Below are positions 20,308 through 29,627 of a stretch of DNA of 64,000 bases, one piece after another. The notes beneath the pieces were generated by a model, which did not search any database, was not told the DNA's origin, and was given only the letters and a program-made list of their open reading frames with translations. Within the stretch, counting starts at the first letter, position 1; each line of letters begins with the position of its first letter. Source of the DNA: an uncultured Prevotella sp. (GTDB taxonomy: Bacteria > Bacteroidota > Bacteroidia > Bacteroidales > Bacteroidaceae); NCBI GenBank assembly GCA_944320285.1, contig CALUGX010000126.1:21498-85497 (forward strand). Direction: 5' to 3'. The position numbers and the translations under genes were made by a program.

Positions 20308-20315
20308 TATTTTTG
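20308..20315 (+). promoter_or_regulatory. Promoter -7 box of the transglycosylase gene
   Basis: TATTTTTG matches TAnnTTTG and lies 53 nt upstream of the ATG at 20369. The -33 region is not recognisable. It is back to back with the hisG promoter. Confidence 0.4.
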
Positions 20316-20368
20316 TATTCAAAATAAGGGGAAACCACAACTTTTATCGTCATTTTGATATTAAAACT

Positions 20369-21652
20369 ATGCGTTTCAGCATAAAAAAAGTGCCCAGCGG
20401 CATGAATATAAGTCACAAAGTGAAACAGATACGGGCAAGTTTGTTTCACTTTGCTTATTTCATTTTTGCCATGATATTGACGATTTCATGTTCGGATAAG
20501 AAACAAGATAAAATTGTTACACCGTGGGGCGAAATAATGACAGACTCTATTCCAACAAGGAAAAACTTTACAGTGAGCGACATTGTCACCAATGGCGAAT
20601 TGATAATATTAACCATATCGGGGCCTGAAACTTATTATGATTATCGTGGACGGGGTATGGGTACGGAATATCTATTATGTGAAAATTTCGCCCAAAAGCT
20701 CGGAGTGTCATTGCGTGTTGAACTGTGCAAAGACACAGCCGAAATGGTTTCACGACTTGAAAATGGCGACGGTGATATCATCGTTTTTCCATTGCCACGA
20801 AAGTTTACAGCAAGCAAGAACCTGCTATTTTGCGGTGCGGAAATCGACTCCTTAGATGTGCAATGGGCGGTGGACAGTGAAAACATTGAGTTGGCAGACA
20901 GTTTGAACGCTTGGTTCAAGCCGGCATTATATGCGCAAATAAAAAACGAAGAGAATTATATTTTTTCTTCGAGAAGTGTGAAGAGACATATTTATGCACC
21001 ATTTATTGACAGAAAACGCGGAGTAATATCAAACTATGATCATTTATTTAAGAAATATGCGCCCACGGCAAGATGGGACTGGCGTCTAATGGCCGCCCAA
21101 TGTTACCAAGAATCTTGTTTTGATCCAAGGGCCCGTTCATGGGCTGGAGCGTGTGGCCTGATGCAGATAATGCCGACAACGGCTGATCACTTGGGGCTGC
21201 CGCGTTCGTCGATGTATAATCCTGAAGAAAACGTAAAGGCCGCCGCAAAATTGATAAGGGAACTGTCTGGCAAATTCCGTAGCATAAGCAATTCTGCCGA
21301 ACGGCAGTTTTTTGTCCTTGCAGCGTACAATGGAGGATACTTTCACATTCAAGATGCTATGGCCCTGGCACGCAAAAACGGAAAAAATCCACACAGGTGG
21401 AAGGATGTTGCCTATTATGTCCTTGCATTGGAAAAGTCGCAATACTATAATGATCCAATCGTAAAATACGGGTATATGCGTGGTTCTGAAACAGTTGGAT
21501 ATGTTGATCGTATCCGCCGGAGATACGCCCAATACAGAGGTGTGCCTTACAGCGGGGCATCAGTGGAAAATTGGGACGGTGGTGCACAAACCGCTCCGCA
21601 TAGCCCGTTTACACCGAGAAAAGCAAAACGCCGCCACAGGTTTCACATATAA
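20369..21652 (+). CDS. Membrane-bound lytic transglycosylase, MltF-like lipoprotein
   Basis: A 427-aa protein that cleaves peptidoglycan. A signal peptide ends at a lipobox (LTISC). A periplasmic solute-binding-like domain (about residues 70-210) is followed by an SLT lysozyme-like domain. The latter shows MAAQCYQESCFDPRARS (catalytic Glu), GLMQIMPTTA and AAYNGG. This two-domain order is that of MltF. The start at 20369 leaves a sensible signal peptide; an in-frame ATG at 20402 is possible. Confidence 0.88.
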   Translation: MRFSIKKVPSGMNISHKVKQIRASLFHFAYFIFAMILTISCSDKKQDKIVTPWGEIMTDSIPTRKNFTVSDIVTNGELIILTISGPETYYDYRGRGMGTEYLLCENFAQKLGVSLRVELCKDTAEMVSRLENGDGDIIVFPLPRKFTASKNLLFCGAEIDSLDVQWAVDSENIELADSLNAWFKPALYAQIKNEENYIFSSRSVKRHIYAPFIDRKRGVISNYDHLFKKYAPTARWDWRLMAAQCYQESCFDPRARSWAGACGLMQIMPTTADHLGLPRSSMYNPEENVKAAAKLIRELSGKFRSISNSAERQFFVLAAYNGGYFHIQDAMALARKNGKNPHRWKDVAYYVLALEKSQYYNDPIVKYGYMRGSETVGYVDRIRRRYAQYRGVPYSGASVENWDGGAQTAPHSPFTPRKAKRRHRFHI

Positions 21653-21675
21653 TAAAATGTGGCTTTAGACAAACT

Positions 21676-23703
21676 ATGAAAACCGATACTAAACTTTTTA
21701 CATCGCACGCTGCTTTGAGATGTGTCATTGCCATCTTGCTATTATTGCCAGCCATGTTTACGTATGCACAAAGACATGAATGGGAACAATTCTTATACCA
21801 ACTTGGAGAATATGAAGGTCTTGAGGCCTCAACATGGGAAACTTCTTACAATCTTCTGTGTGACTTGGAAGAAAACCCGATAAACATAAATACGGCTACA
21901 AGGGAACAACTTGAGCAACTGCCATTCTTAACAGCTAAGGACGTGGAGGGCATAAGTGAATACATCTACTTTCACGGACCAATTAAAAGCCTTGGTGAAT
22001 TGGCAATGATCAGCAATCTTGACTACTTCAAACGCAGGCTTCTGTTTTATTTCACTTATGCAGGAAAACTGCCGGAAAATGGTTTTCCTACGCTTAATAA
22101 CATCCTTAAATATGGTAAACATGAAATTCTCGGTACGATCAAGATTCCGCTTTACAAGCGCAAAGGAGATATAGATGGTTACCTGGGCTACCAATTTAAG
22201 CACAGCATCAGATATGATTTTACTTATGGAGATTATGTAAGATTTGGTCTAATAGGCTCACAAGACGCGGGAGAACCATTCTTTGCGAACAAGAACAATC
22301 TGGGGTATGACTTTTATTCGTTTTATTTTGTATTGAAGAAACTTGGACGCCTAAAGACTCTTGCTGTCGGAAGATATAGAGTGAGGTTTGGTATGGGATT
22401 AGTCATAAACAACAACTTCAGTTTTGGTAAACTGTCATCATTGACAACTTTAGGGCGTGGCGGTAGTAACATACGGGCACATTCATCACTTTCTGACGGT
22501 AACTATCTTCAAGGCGCTGCTGCAACTGTCAATTTAACTGAAGGGTTGGATTTAAGTGGCTTTGTGTCGTTACGTAAGTTTGATGCAACACTGAATGAAG
22601 ACGACAATACAATAGCAACAATCCTTACTTCGGGTTATCACCGCACAGAAACAGAAATGGCGAAAAAGCATAACTCGTCGCACACCGTTGCCGGAGGTAA
22701 CATTGATTACAGGTTTAAAGGCTTTCATGTCGGATTTACGGGTATTTACGTTGTATTAGACAAAGAACTAAAACCAAAGACCGAGGTGATATATCGCAGG
22801 CACTATGCTCATGGCAAAAATTTTTATAACATCGGGATAAATTACGGATATACAGGCCACCGTCTATCTTTCAACGGAGAAACTGCAACTGGCGGTTGTA
22901 ACGCAATTGCCACGATAAACGCTCTAAGTTACGGTTTGACTGACAATTTAGACCTGATGGCCCTACAACGTTTTTATTCTTATAGATATTATTCACTTTT
23001 CGCTGAAAGTTTCAGTGAAGGCGGGGCGGTGCAAAATGAAAGCGGAATATATGTCGGAGCTAACTGGCGACCAATGCCTGGCATGAGTGTCATGGCATAT
23101 ACGGACTTTGCTTATTTCGCCTGGCCAAAGTATCAAGCCTCCAGCAGTTCTAAGTCGTTTGACAACTTAATTCAAGCAACATACATCAAAGGTGAATGGA
23201 ATTTCACTGCCCGCTACAAGCTGAAGATGCGTGAACGTGATAATGAAGATAAGACAGGTCTGATTTTTAAGAATGAGCACCGTGGGCGGTTGTCTGCCGC
23301 TTACAGCCACGGGATATGGCAAATGAAAACTCAAGCCGATATAGCTTATACCCAATATAAAGGAAACAGTTTCGGATGGATGATTTCCCAAAACGCAAGT
23401 CTTACACTCGACAACCTGTTGAGTACGTCAGTATCTTTGGGTTACTTCGATACTGATGATTATAACAGCCGGGTGTATTCTTATGAAAAAGGAATGTTAT
23501 ACAGCTTTTCCATACCTTCATATTTTGGAAACGGAGTCAGGCTGGCGTTGCTCGCAAGTTCTCGCTTTTCAGAGAAAATAACGATAACAGCAAAATTAGG
23601 TCTGACAAAATACTTCGACCGCGACAAAATTGGCAGCAGTTATCAAGAGATAAACGGGTCTTCGACTACAGATCTTGAATTACAGGCGAAGCTACGCTTA
23701 TGA
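21676..23703 (+). CDS. Helix-hairpin-helix protein with beta-rich C-terminus
   Basis: A 675-aa secreted protein. The signal peptide (ending about residue 32, FTYAQ) is followed by a ComEA-like helix-hairpin-helix region with NININTATREQLEQLPFL (about residues 75-92) and a second HhH-like LGELAMISNLDYF. The remaining 550 residues are rich in alternating aromatic beta strands and look like an outer-membrane barrel. It lies 23 nt after the transglycosylase gene, so probably shares its transcript. The family is widespread in Bacteroidetes, but I know of no established function. Confidence 0.75.
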   Translation: MKTDTKLFTSHAALRCVIAILLLLPAMFTYAQRHEWEQFLYQLGEYEGLEASTWETSYNLLCDLEENPININTATREQLEQLPFLTAKDVEGISEYIYFHGPIKSLGELAMISNLDYFKRRLLFYFTYAGKLPENGFPTLNNILKYGKHEILGTIKIPLYKRKGDIDGYLGYQFKHSIRYDFTYGDYVRFGLIGSQDAGEPFFANKNNLGYDFYSFYFVLKKLGRLKTLAVGRYRVRFGMGLVINNNFSFGKLSSLTTLGRGGSNIRAHSSLSDGNYLQGAAATVNLTEGLDLSGFVSLRKFDATLNEDDNTIATILTSGYHRTETEMAKKHNSSHTVAGGNIDYRFKGFHVGFTGIYVVLDKELKPKTEVIYRRHYAHGKNFYNIGINYGYTGHRLSFNGETATGGCNAIATINALSYGLTDNLDLMALQRFYSYRYYSLFAESFSEGGAVQNESGIYVGANWRPMPGMSVMAYTDFAYFAWPKYQASSSSKSFDNLIQATYIKGEWNFTARYKLKMRERDNEDKTGLIFKNEHRGRLSAAYSHGIWQMKTQADIAYTQYKGNSFGWMISQNASLTLDNLLSTSVSLGYFDTDDYNSRVYSYEKGMLYSFSIPSYFGNGVRLALLASSRFSEKITITAKLGLTKYFDRDKIGSSYQEINGSSTTDLELQAKLRL

Positions 23704-23710
23704 TGGGAAT

Positions 23711-23755
23711 AAAAAAGCATCGGAAGATATAACTACATTTTAAATCTTCCGATGC
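23711..23755 (-). terminator. Terminator after rpoD, likely bidirectional
   Basis: A perfect 12-bp stem (23717-23728 with 23744-23755). On the minus strand it is followed by six T (23711-23716), as expected for an intrinsic terminator of rpoD. The hairpin also lies 13 nt after the convergent upstream gene. Confidence 0.75.
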
Positions 23756-23783
23756 AAAATATCCCTTATGCAAATCAAATCTT

Positions 23784-24656
23784 TTATCCGAGATATTTCA
23801 TGAGTATTTTGGCATTTCCGCTTTCACGCAATTTAGCAATACTCTTTTCACGGATTTGACGGACACGCTCACGTGTCAATCCTAACTGGTCGCCAATCTC
23901 TTCCAAACCTTTCTCGTGGCATCCAATGCCAAAACATTCACGTATGATTGTTATCTCACGCTCCTTCAATACTTTGCTCAACACCGAGTTCAACTCAAGA
24001 GCCATCGACTCATGGTCTACGGCACGATCCGTGCGACTGTCTTCACCGCTCGGCATCACGTCAAGCATACAGTTGTCTTCGCCGTCTTGGAACGGAGCGT
24101 CAATACTTACATGATGTCCGTCGGCGGCAAGTGACTGCCCGATTTTTTCTTCGTCAAGCTTTGTAACCTCTGAAAGTTCAGAAACAGAAGGATGGCGTTG
24201 GTTTTCTTGCTCGAACTTATTGATTTCGTGATTTATCTTGTTGAGTGAACCTACCTGGTTCAACGGCAAGCGCACGATGCGACTTTGTTCGGCAATAGCT
24301 TGCAAGATGCTTTGGCGAATCCACCACACGGCGTATGAAATAAACTTAAAACCACGGGTTTCGTCAAACTTTTGCGCTGCTTTGATAAGACCGATATTAC
24401 CCTCGTCTATCAAATCCGTCAAAGTGAGCCCTTGGTGCTGGTATTGTTTTGCCACAGACACAACGAAGCGAAGGTTTGCTGTCACCAACTTGTTTTTAGC
24501 ACGTTCACCTTCAGGTCCTCCCTTCTTGATTTTTTGGGCAAGCTCGATTTCCTCGTCAATCGAGATCAAAGGAGCGCGTCCTATTTCGACAAGATATTTG
24601 TCCAAGGCTTCACTTGAACGGTTGGTAATACTTTTTTGAATTTTAAGTTGTCTCAT
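23784..24656 (-). CDS. rpoD: Primary RNA polymerase sigma factor (RpoD/SigA)
   Basis: A 290-aa sigma-70 group 1 factor in the short Bacteroidetes form without region 1.1. Region 1.2 is LDKYLVEIGRAPLIS. Regions 2.1-2.4 contain DLIDEGNIGLIKAAQKF and YAVWWIRQSILQAI, region 3 is present, and region 4.2 has GLTRERVRQIREKSIAKL. The encoded factor would be the one that reads the TTTG/TAnnTTTG promoters found throughout this window. Confidence 0.95.
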   Translation of the reverse strand: MRQLKIQKSITNRSSEALDKYLVEIGRAPLISIDEEIELAQKIKKGGPEGERAKNKLVTANLRFVVSVAKQYQHQGLTLTDLIDEGNIGLIKAAQKFDETRGFKFISYAVWWIRQSILQAIAEQSRIVRLPLNQVGSLNKINHEINKFEQENQRHPSVSELSEVTKLDEEKIGQSLAADGHHVSIDAPFQDGEDNCMLDVMPSGEDSRTDRAVDHESMALELNSVLSKVLKEREITIIRECFGIGCHEKGLEEIGDQLGLTRERVRQIREKSIAKLRESGNAKILMKYLG

Positions 24657-24725
24657 CTATTTACCTTAAATAATGTAACTATCTGATTACTAATATGATA
24701 GCTGAAATCTACTCTAAAAACGGTG

Positions 24726-24733
24726 CAAAGTTA
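24726..24733 (-). promoter_or_regulatory. Promoter -7 box of rpoD
   Basis: Minus-strand TAACTTTG, a full TAnnTTTG match about 70 nt upstream of the rpoD ATG. No clear -33 TTTG is visible. Confidence 0.5.
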
Positions 24734-24843
24734 TGAAAAATACCAATACGTTGTAATCGATTAATGGTTAAAAAATGAAAAATCATATTCCTTCTACAAT
24801 TTTATCGCTGCCTATCATTATATTTTATGTTTGCATATAACGC

Positions 24844-25674
24844 TCAATATTTAGCTTTACCAATATAAGTAAAACAATTCCTGAACACCTTGTCAAAATC
24901 TTGAGGCGGACATTTGAATATGCCAAACAGTGCGCTGCCACTGCCGCTCATGGCTGCATAGACGGCCCCTAAATCATAAAGGGTTTGTTTTATCCTGCCT
25001 ATTTCAGGATGTCCGGGCATGATGCTTTGTTCAAAGTCGTTTACAAGTACATTGTTCCATTCCCTGACCGGACGCGACATAATGTCTTTACAGCACACAG
25101 AAGGATGTTTAGGACTTACATGAGCGAAAGCCTCTTTGGTGCTGATCTTGAGCTTTGGTTTCACTATGCCTATATAATAAGGATGTAAATCCACATCAAC
25201 CGGTGCGAGCACGTCACCGATACCTGTGGCGAATGAAGGCACAGGATTGATGAAAAAAGCGCAGTCAGCTCCCAACGACGCCGCAACAGAGCGCATTTCG
25301 CTTACAGACATACCTAAACGGAACATCTTGTTAAGCATCATTATCGTGAAAGCACAGTCAGACGACCCACCGCCCATACCGGCCTGCATCGGTATGCGTT
25401 TGGTAAGTTTGACGGCAACTCCCGGCAAGCAGGGGTAAAGCCTTTTTACGGCGCGGTAAGCCTTGGCCACAAGATTGTCATCACCTATGCTGTCAAGGCC
25501 AAGCCCCGTAACCTCAATATAGCAACCGCCGTCCGCTTCTCTGCGTGCCGTTATCTCCAAGGTGTCGCTAAGATCCACCGGATAAAAAACCGTTTCGAGG
25601 TCGTGATAACCGTCCGGCCTTTTAGCTACGATGTTCAGACCCAAATTGATCTTGGCACAAGGATGGCTTATCAT
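24844..25674 (-). CDS. ispE: 4-(cytidine-5'-diphospho)-2-C-methyl-D-erythritol kinase
   Basis: A 276-aa GHMP kinase of the MEP isoprenoid pathway. CAKINLGLNIVAKRPDGYH is the N-terminal IspE block, PMQAGMGGGSSDCAF is the ATP loop, and the C-terminal AAMSGSGSALFGIF is the third GHMP motif. The start is the ATG before ISHPCAKINLGL, by comparison with the family. In-frame ATGs at 25689 and 25713 would add 5 or 13 residues. It is divergent from dnaB. Confidence 0.92.
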   Translation of the reverse strand: MISHPCAKINLGLNIVAKRPDGYHDLETVFYPVDLSDTLEITARREADGGCYIEVTGLGLDSIGDDNLVAKAYRAVKRLYPCLPGVAVKLTKRIPMQAGMGGGSSDCAFTIMMLNKMFRLGMSVSEMRSVAASLGADCAFFINPVPSFATGIGDVLAPVDVDLHPYYIGIVKPKLKISTKEAFAHVSPKHPSVCCKDIMSRPVREWNNVLVNDFEQSIMPGHPEIGRIKQTLYDLGAVYAAMSGSGSALFGIFKCPPQDFDKVFRNCFTYIGKAKY

Positions 25675-25762
25675 GCCCACGTCACACATAGAATTAAATC
25701 CTTCTTGAAACATTCGCCTTTACTTAATTGATTATATGGAATAACCAATTTACACCGATAAA

Positions 25763-25795
25763 ATTGTATTTACAATGCAAAAAGTTGTAATTTTG
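25763..25795 (+). promoter_or_regulatory. Promoter of dnaB
   Basis: ATTG (25763-25766), 21-nt spacer, TAATTTTG (25788-25795), 19 nt upstream of the dnaB ATG. A weaker minus-strand box (TAAATTGG at 25745-25752) may serve ispE. Confidence 0.65.
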
Positions 25796-25814
25796 CGCCG
25801 CAAAACATACTGAT

Positions 25815-27311
25815 ATGCCAGAGAAGAAGACTAATACAACCACACCTTCGGGCAGCTACGCCCACGTGCAGCCACAGGCGACAGACATTGAACGCATTGT
25901 GCTCGGCGCACTCATGATAGACAAAGATGCTTTTTCCGTAGTAAGCGAAACGCTTCATCCGGAAACGTTTTACGAACCACGCAACCAGAAAGTCTACCGT
26001 GCCATACAAAGCCTGAGCCTTGACGAGAAGCCTGTTGATATAATGACCGTCACCGAAGAATTGAAGAGGCAAGGCACGCTTGAAGATGTAGGCGGGCCTG
26101 CTTATATTCTTGAACTAAGTTCCCATGTGGCGTCGTCTGCCCACATTGAATACCACGCAAAGATACTTGCACAGAAGTTTCTTGCCCGCCAGCTGATCTC
26201 ATTCGCCGGTGTGATAGAGACCAAGGCCTTCGACGAGACAGTAGACGTAGACGAACTCATGCAGGAAGCCGAAGGTTCGCTCTTTGAGATTTCGCAGAAG
26301 AATATGCGGCAAGACTACGTGCACATCGACCCCGTAGTGAAGCAAGCCGTAGAGATATTGCAAAAGGCGGCAGCCAACAAGGGAGGACTTACCGGCCTGC
26401 CTACCGGATATACACAGCTTGACGACTATACGGCAGGATGGCAGAAGAGCGACCTCGTAATCATAGCCGGACGACCGGCGATGGGTAAGACCTCGTTCGC
26501 GCTTTCGCTTGCCAAGAACACCGCCGTTGACTACGGTTATCCGGTAGCTTTTTTTTCGCTTGAGATGAACAGTGTGCAGCTCGTCAACCGTCTAATCTCC
26601 AACGTCTGTGAGATTGAGGGCAAGAAGATTCTTAACGGGCAGCTTGACGACGAAGAATGGAGCCGTCTCGACAAGAACGTGGGGCGCTTGCAGCAAGCAC
26701 CAATCTATATTGATGACACGCCGGGTATGTCGATCTTTGAACTTCGCACCAAGGCCCGCCGCCTTGTCCGCGAGAAAGGCGTAAAGCTCATAATGATAGA
26801 CTACCTCCAGCTTATGAACGCCAGCGGTGCGCGCTTCGGCAGCCGTCAAGAGGAGGTCTCCACCATCAGCCGTTCGCTGAAAGGCCTCGCCAAAGAGCTT
26901 GATATCCCAATCATCGCCCTGTCACAGCTCAACCGTACCGTGGAAGGGCGTGACGGTCCCGAAGGCAAGCGTCCGCAGCTTAGCGACCTGCGAGAGTCGG
27001 GAGCCATCGAGCAAGACGCCGACATGGTGCTTTTTGTCCATCGTCCTGAATATTACAGGATATTTGAAGACGAAAAGGGTAACGATCTTCACGGCAAGGC
27101 ACAGATAATAATCGCCAAGCACCGTAAGGGCGGCACGGGCGATGTGCTGCTCAACTTCCGTGGCGAGTTCACCCGCTTCGACAATCCGGGAGCACCTGCG
27201 CCACCACCTCTCGGCGGCGAAATCATAGGTTCGCGCCTTAACGGAGGCGACGATGTGCCAATGCCTCCATATCCGGATTATCCGCCAGCAGACGGGCCTC
27301 TGCCATTCTGA
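25815..27311 (+). CDS. dnaB: Replicative DNA helicase DnaB
   Basis: A 498-aa hexameric helicase that unwinds DNA at the replication fork. The N-terminal primase-interaction domain begins near ERIVLGALMIDKDAF. The RecA-like domain has Walker A GRPAMGKTSFAL, Walker B LIMIDYLQLM and the C-terminal block SDLRESGAIEQDADM. No intein interrupts it. The C-terminal tail is proline-rich. Confidence 0.96.
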   Translation: MPEKKTNTTTPSGSYAHVQPQATDIERIVLGALMIDKDAFSVVSETLHPETFYEPRNQKVYRAIQSLSLDEKPVDIMTVTEELKRQGTLEDVGGPAYILELSSHVASSAHIEYHAKILAQKFLARQLISFAGVIETKAFDETVDVDELMQEAEGSLFEISQKNMRQDYVHIDPVVKQAVEILQKAAANKGGLTGLPTGYTQLDDYTAGWQKSDLVIIAGRPAMGKTSFALSLAKNTAVDYGYPVAFFSLEMNSVQLVNRLISNVCEIEGKKILNGQLDDEEWSRLDKNVGRLQQAPIYIDDTPGMSIFELRTKARRLVREKGVKLIMIDYLQLMNASGARFGSRQEEVSTISRSLKGLAKELDIPIIALSQLNRTVEGRDGPEGKRPQLSDLRESGAIEQDADMVLFVHRPEYYRIFEDEKGNDLHGKAQIIIAKHRKGGTGDVLLNFRGEFTRFDNPGAPAPPPLGGEIIGSRLNGGDDVPMPPYPDYPPADGPLPF

Positions 27312-27315
27312 TTGG

Positions 27316-27364
27316 TGGCACTATGCCGCGTTTTAACTGATTATACGTAGCATAGTGTCATTTT
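27316..27364 (+). terminator. Terminator of dnaB
   Basis: Stem 27316-27326 with 27350-27360 (10 of 11 paired), followed by TTTT at 27361-27364, 4 nt after the dnaB stop. Confidence 0.65.
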
Positions 27365-27474
27365 ATTTATGTCTGACTTTTTTGTTGAAATAGAACTGTA
27401 GAGATATTGTTGATTGTTCTTTTTATAACGTTAAGCCGTCAGTGTTGTCCTGAATCACGGTTAATGTGTACAGT

Positions 27475-27578
27475 AAAAGCCGTCTAAACCGATAGTTTGG
27501 ACGGCTTTTACGTATCTCAATGACGGCCTTTGAATAGAGTAAAGGGCGTCATTAACCACCTTAAAGACGCCCTTTACT
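27475..27578. repeat. Hairpin-rich repeat fragment, locus C
   Basis: Two hairpins in tandem: 27475-27489 with 27495-27509 (14 of 15 paired) and 27538-27550 with 27566-27578 (13 of 13). The text AGTTTGGACGG...TATCTCAATGACGGCC resembles the end of copy A (AGTTTGGACGG...ACTCTCAATAAGGGGC). This is probably a shorter member of the same dispersed family. The 27312-27792 gap otherwise shows no supported gene. Confidence 0.5.
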
Positions 27579-27792
27579 GTAAGAACCAGTCATTATCATT
27601 GCACACTTTTTTATGCCATCACACAACATCTTGATTGTAAGTGCGTTATGATTGCACACGGAAAACGGCTTTATTTTCGTCCGATGGCAAATTATTTCAG
27701 AGCAAGGCTGTTGTAGAACGCCAGCGAAAATCAATGTGTCATCAATATCTTTGTTTGCTTTACAATCTGACATATCCCGACATTTGCCAACG

Positions 27793-29475
27793 TCATAACT
27801 GTGCAGGTGTCAACTTCATAAAGCACAACCGGTGTGTGATGCCTTTGCGATTAAGCGAATATACTGCGTAAAAGCCCGGCTGCAGACCTCGCGTTGCGAA
27901 CGTCCCGTTAGTACAGGGGCGTATGCTTACGTCAGTTCCGGCAAGGTCTCTTATCACGACCGCCCCTTCAATCTTGTCTCGTGAAGTTTGCGGCAGAGCA
28001 GCATCATTTCCACAGACGGTTTCCACTAATGGCATACAGTCATTTACCTGTGCATTCCACAGCTCGGTTTGTTGCTGCGACGGTGAACTTTCACGTCCGT
28101 AGCGGTCTATGGTCGTCACGGCGAAATGCGTTTCGTCAGACGTCTTGACCGCAACTGTGCAACTGTCCGTTTTTGCGACCACGAGATTGCGCACGTCGGT
28201 CACGTCAACTGGATATGTCTTTGAAGCATAGACATTGTATGAAGCACCTGGGAGCGCGACACCGTGCCACGATATCACAGCATACTCTCCGGCACGCTTA
28301 ACGGCAATGCTTTGTGGGGCCGCTGGCGTCGTGCCCGGCAGTGGTGCAACGAACGATGGTAGGGGGCAAAAGTCTTTCATATACGTATATATGGGTTGCC
28401 CCCATCCTTTTAAAAACTTTTCGCGAAACAGAGCGAACCCCATGCCGAGCGAACGAGCCACGCTCATCTGGCGTTCTATTTCACCAGCCGGCCATCCGCC
28501 TTCGTCAGGTGCAAGCATATAAATACCAAGTCCGGGAACAATCTCGCAGCCGTGTACACTCTCCGTCCAGTCAATAAGGAAAGGGTAAAACTGTCCGCCA
28601 CGGAAATACATCATCGGGTATAGCTGGTCGACGATGCCGCGGGCCGTCCACGCAATGACGTCTTGCCTGCCGGCGTCGTAGGCGTTCCATCCGTAGCTTG
28701 ACGTCCGTGACAAGTCGGCGCGCTTCCCTATTACGGCGCAGCTCAACTTCACCCACGGTTTCAGGCTTTTAATACCGTTGTGCACTGCTTCTACAATCTG
28801 CGTCACATTCCGTCTGGCCTGTGCCTCGTCACGGCCGTGCCATGTCTCAGGGTAACGTATATAATCGAGATGGATGCCGTCAACGTCGTAATGCGACACT
28901 ATTTCAGAGCATAAGGCGGCAACGTACTGCGCGGCTCCTGGAGCGGCGGGGTTGATGTACCCCTGGCCGCGATGCCGCCAAACGAGACCGGGACGTTTGG
29001 TACGCAACATCTTGCAGCCGGGCGAGTCCCATCGTCCCAACGGCAGAGCCACCACCCATGCCTGTATTTCCATGCCACGGCGGTGGCATTCATCAATGGC
29101 GAAGGCCAGCGGGTCATATCCGGGATTGCGCCCAGCCGTGCCGGTGAGACATCCGTCCCAAGGTTCGATGGCAGAAGGATAAATAACGGTTCCCCTTATC
29201 CTCGTTTGAAAAAGCACTGTATTGACGTTGACGCCCTGTAAACGGTCAAGAATATCTGATAACTCACGTTTCTGACGTTCCACACCGTCAGGGGTTACAG
29301 CAGGCGCTGAAGGCCAGTCGAGACCGTTGAGTGTTGTAAGCCATACGGCGCGCGTCTCGTGCTTAGGCGGCGTTGTGCTAAATAAGTCTTGGGCGTAAAT
29401 CGTCTGCAAAAATACAAGTAGAAAGGCGACTGTCAGCAAGCGTGCTGTCAGATTATGATTGTCGGATATGTTCAT
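27793..29475 (-). CDS. Glycoside-hydrolase-like GHL10 (DUF187) secreted protein
   Basis: A 560-aa exported protein with a signal peptide ending near IYAQ. The GHL10 domain starts HETRAVWLTTLNGLDWP. It has the TIM-barrel strands NVNTVLFQTRIRGT and GIHLDYIRYPE, where the acidic residues of the putative active site lie. A fibronectin-like C-terminal region (about residues 390-480) follows. The substrate is unknown; peptidoglycan or other polysaccharide glycans are suggested for the family. It has a strong promoter of its own, divergent from the outer-membrane protein gene. Confidence 0.85.
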   Translation of the reverse strand: MNISDNHNLTARLLTVAFLLVFLQTIYAQDLFSTTPPKHETRAVWLTTLNGLDWPSAPAVTPDGVERQKRELSDILDRLQGVNVNTVLFQTRIRGTVIYPSAIEPWDGCLTGTAGRNPGYDPLAFAIDECHRRGMEIQAWVVALPLGRWDSPGCKMLRTKRPGLVWRHRGQGYINPAAPGAAQYVAALCSEIVSHYDVDGIHLDYIRYPETWHGRDEAQARRNVTQIVEAVHNGIKSLKPWVKLSCAVIGKRADLSRTSSYGWNAYDAGRQDVIAWTARGIVDQLYPMMYFRGGQFYPFLIDWTESVHGCEIVPGLGIYMLAPDEGGWPAGEIERQMSVARSLGMGFALFREKFLKGWGQPIYTYMKDFCPLPSFVAPLPGTTPAAPQSIAVKRAGEYAVISWHGVALPGASYNVYASKTYPVDVTDVRNLVVAKTDSCTVAVKTSDETHFAVTTIDRYGRESSPSQQQTELWNAQVNDCMPLVETVCGNDAALPQTSRDKIEGAVVIRDLAGTDVSIRPCTNGTFATRGLQPGFYAVYSLNRKGITHRLCFMKLTPAQL

Positions 29476-29504
29476 TTTGATAATTGTTGTTTCCGGTTTT
29501 CGTG

Positions 29505-29535
29505 CAAAGTTATACTATTTTTTTTGTTTTTCAAA
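29505..29535 (-). promoter_or_regulatory. Promoter of the GHL10 gene
   Basis: Minus-strand TTTG (29532-29535), 19-nt spacer, TAACTTTG (29505-29512). Full consensus. Confidence 0.75.
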
Positions 29536-29552
29536 TATAATGTGTACTTTTG
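29523..29552 (+). promoter_or_regulatory. Promoter of the outer-membrane protein gene
   Basis: TTTG (29523-29526), 18-nt spacer, TACTTTTG (29545-29552), giving a leader of about 65-70 nt before the ATG at 29628. Its -33 overlaps the spacer of the divergent GHL10 promoter, so the two may interfere. Confidence 0.65.
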
Positions 29553-29627
29553 CAACCGTAGCAAAGAAGTAGGTAAAGACGCTTGCCGGCTTGCCTCTGA
29601 CAGCTTGCAAACTAATAAATTAGCGAT

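Noticed and set aside
20240-20449. N-terminal extension of hisG
   Set aside because: It crosses the hisG promoter and the divergent gene start; the HisG family begins at LRIAVQSKGRLYND.
27561-27773. 70-codon minus-strand open frame downstream of the GHL10 gene
   Set aside because: It overlaps the second hairpin of repeat locus C, is cysteine-rich without a recognisable fold, and has no promoter or family resemblance.
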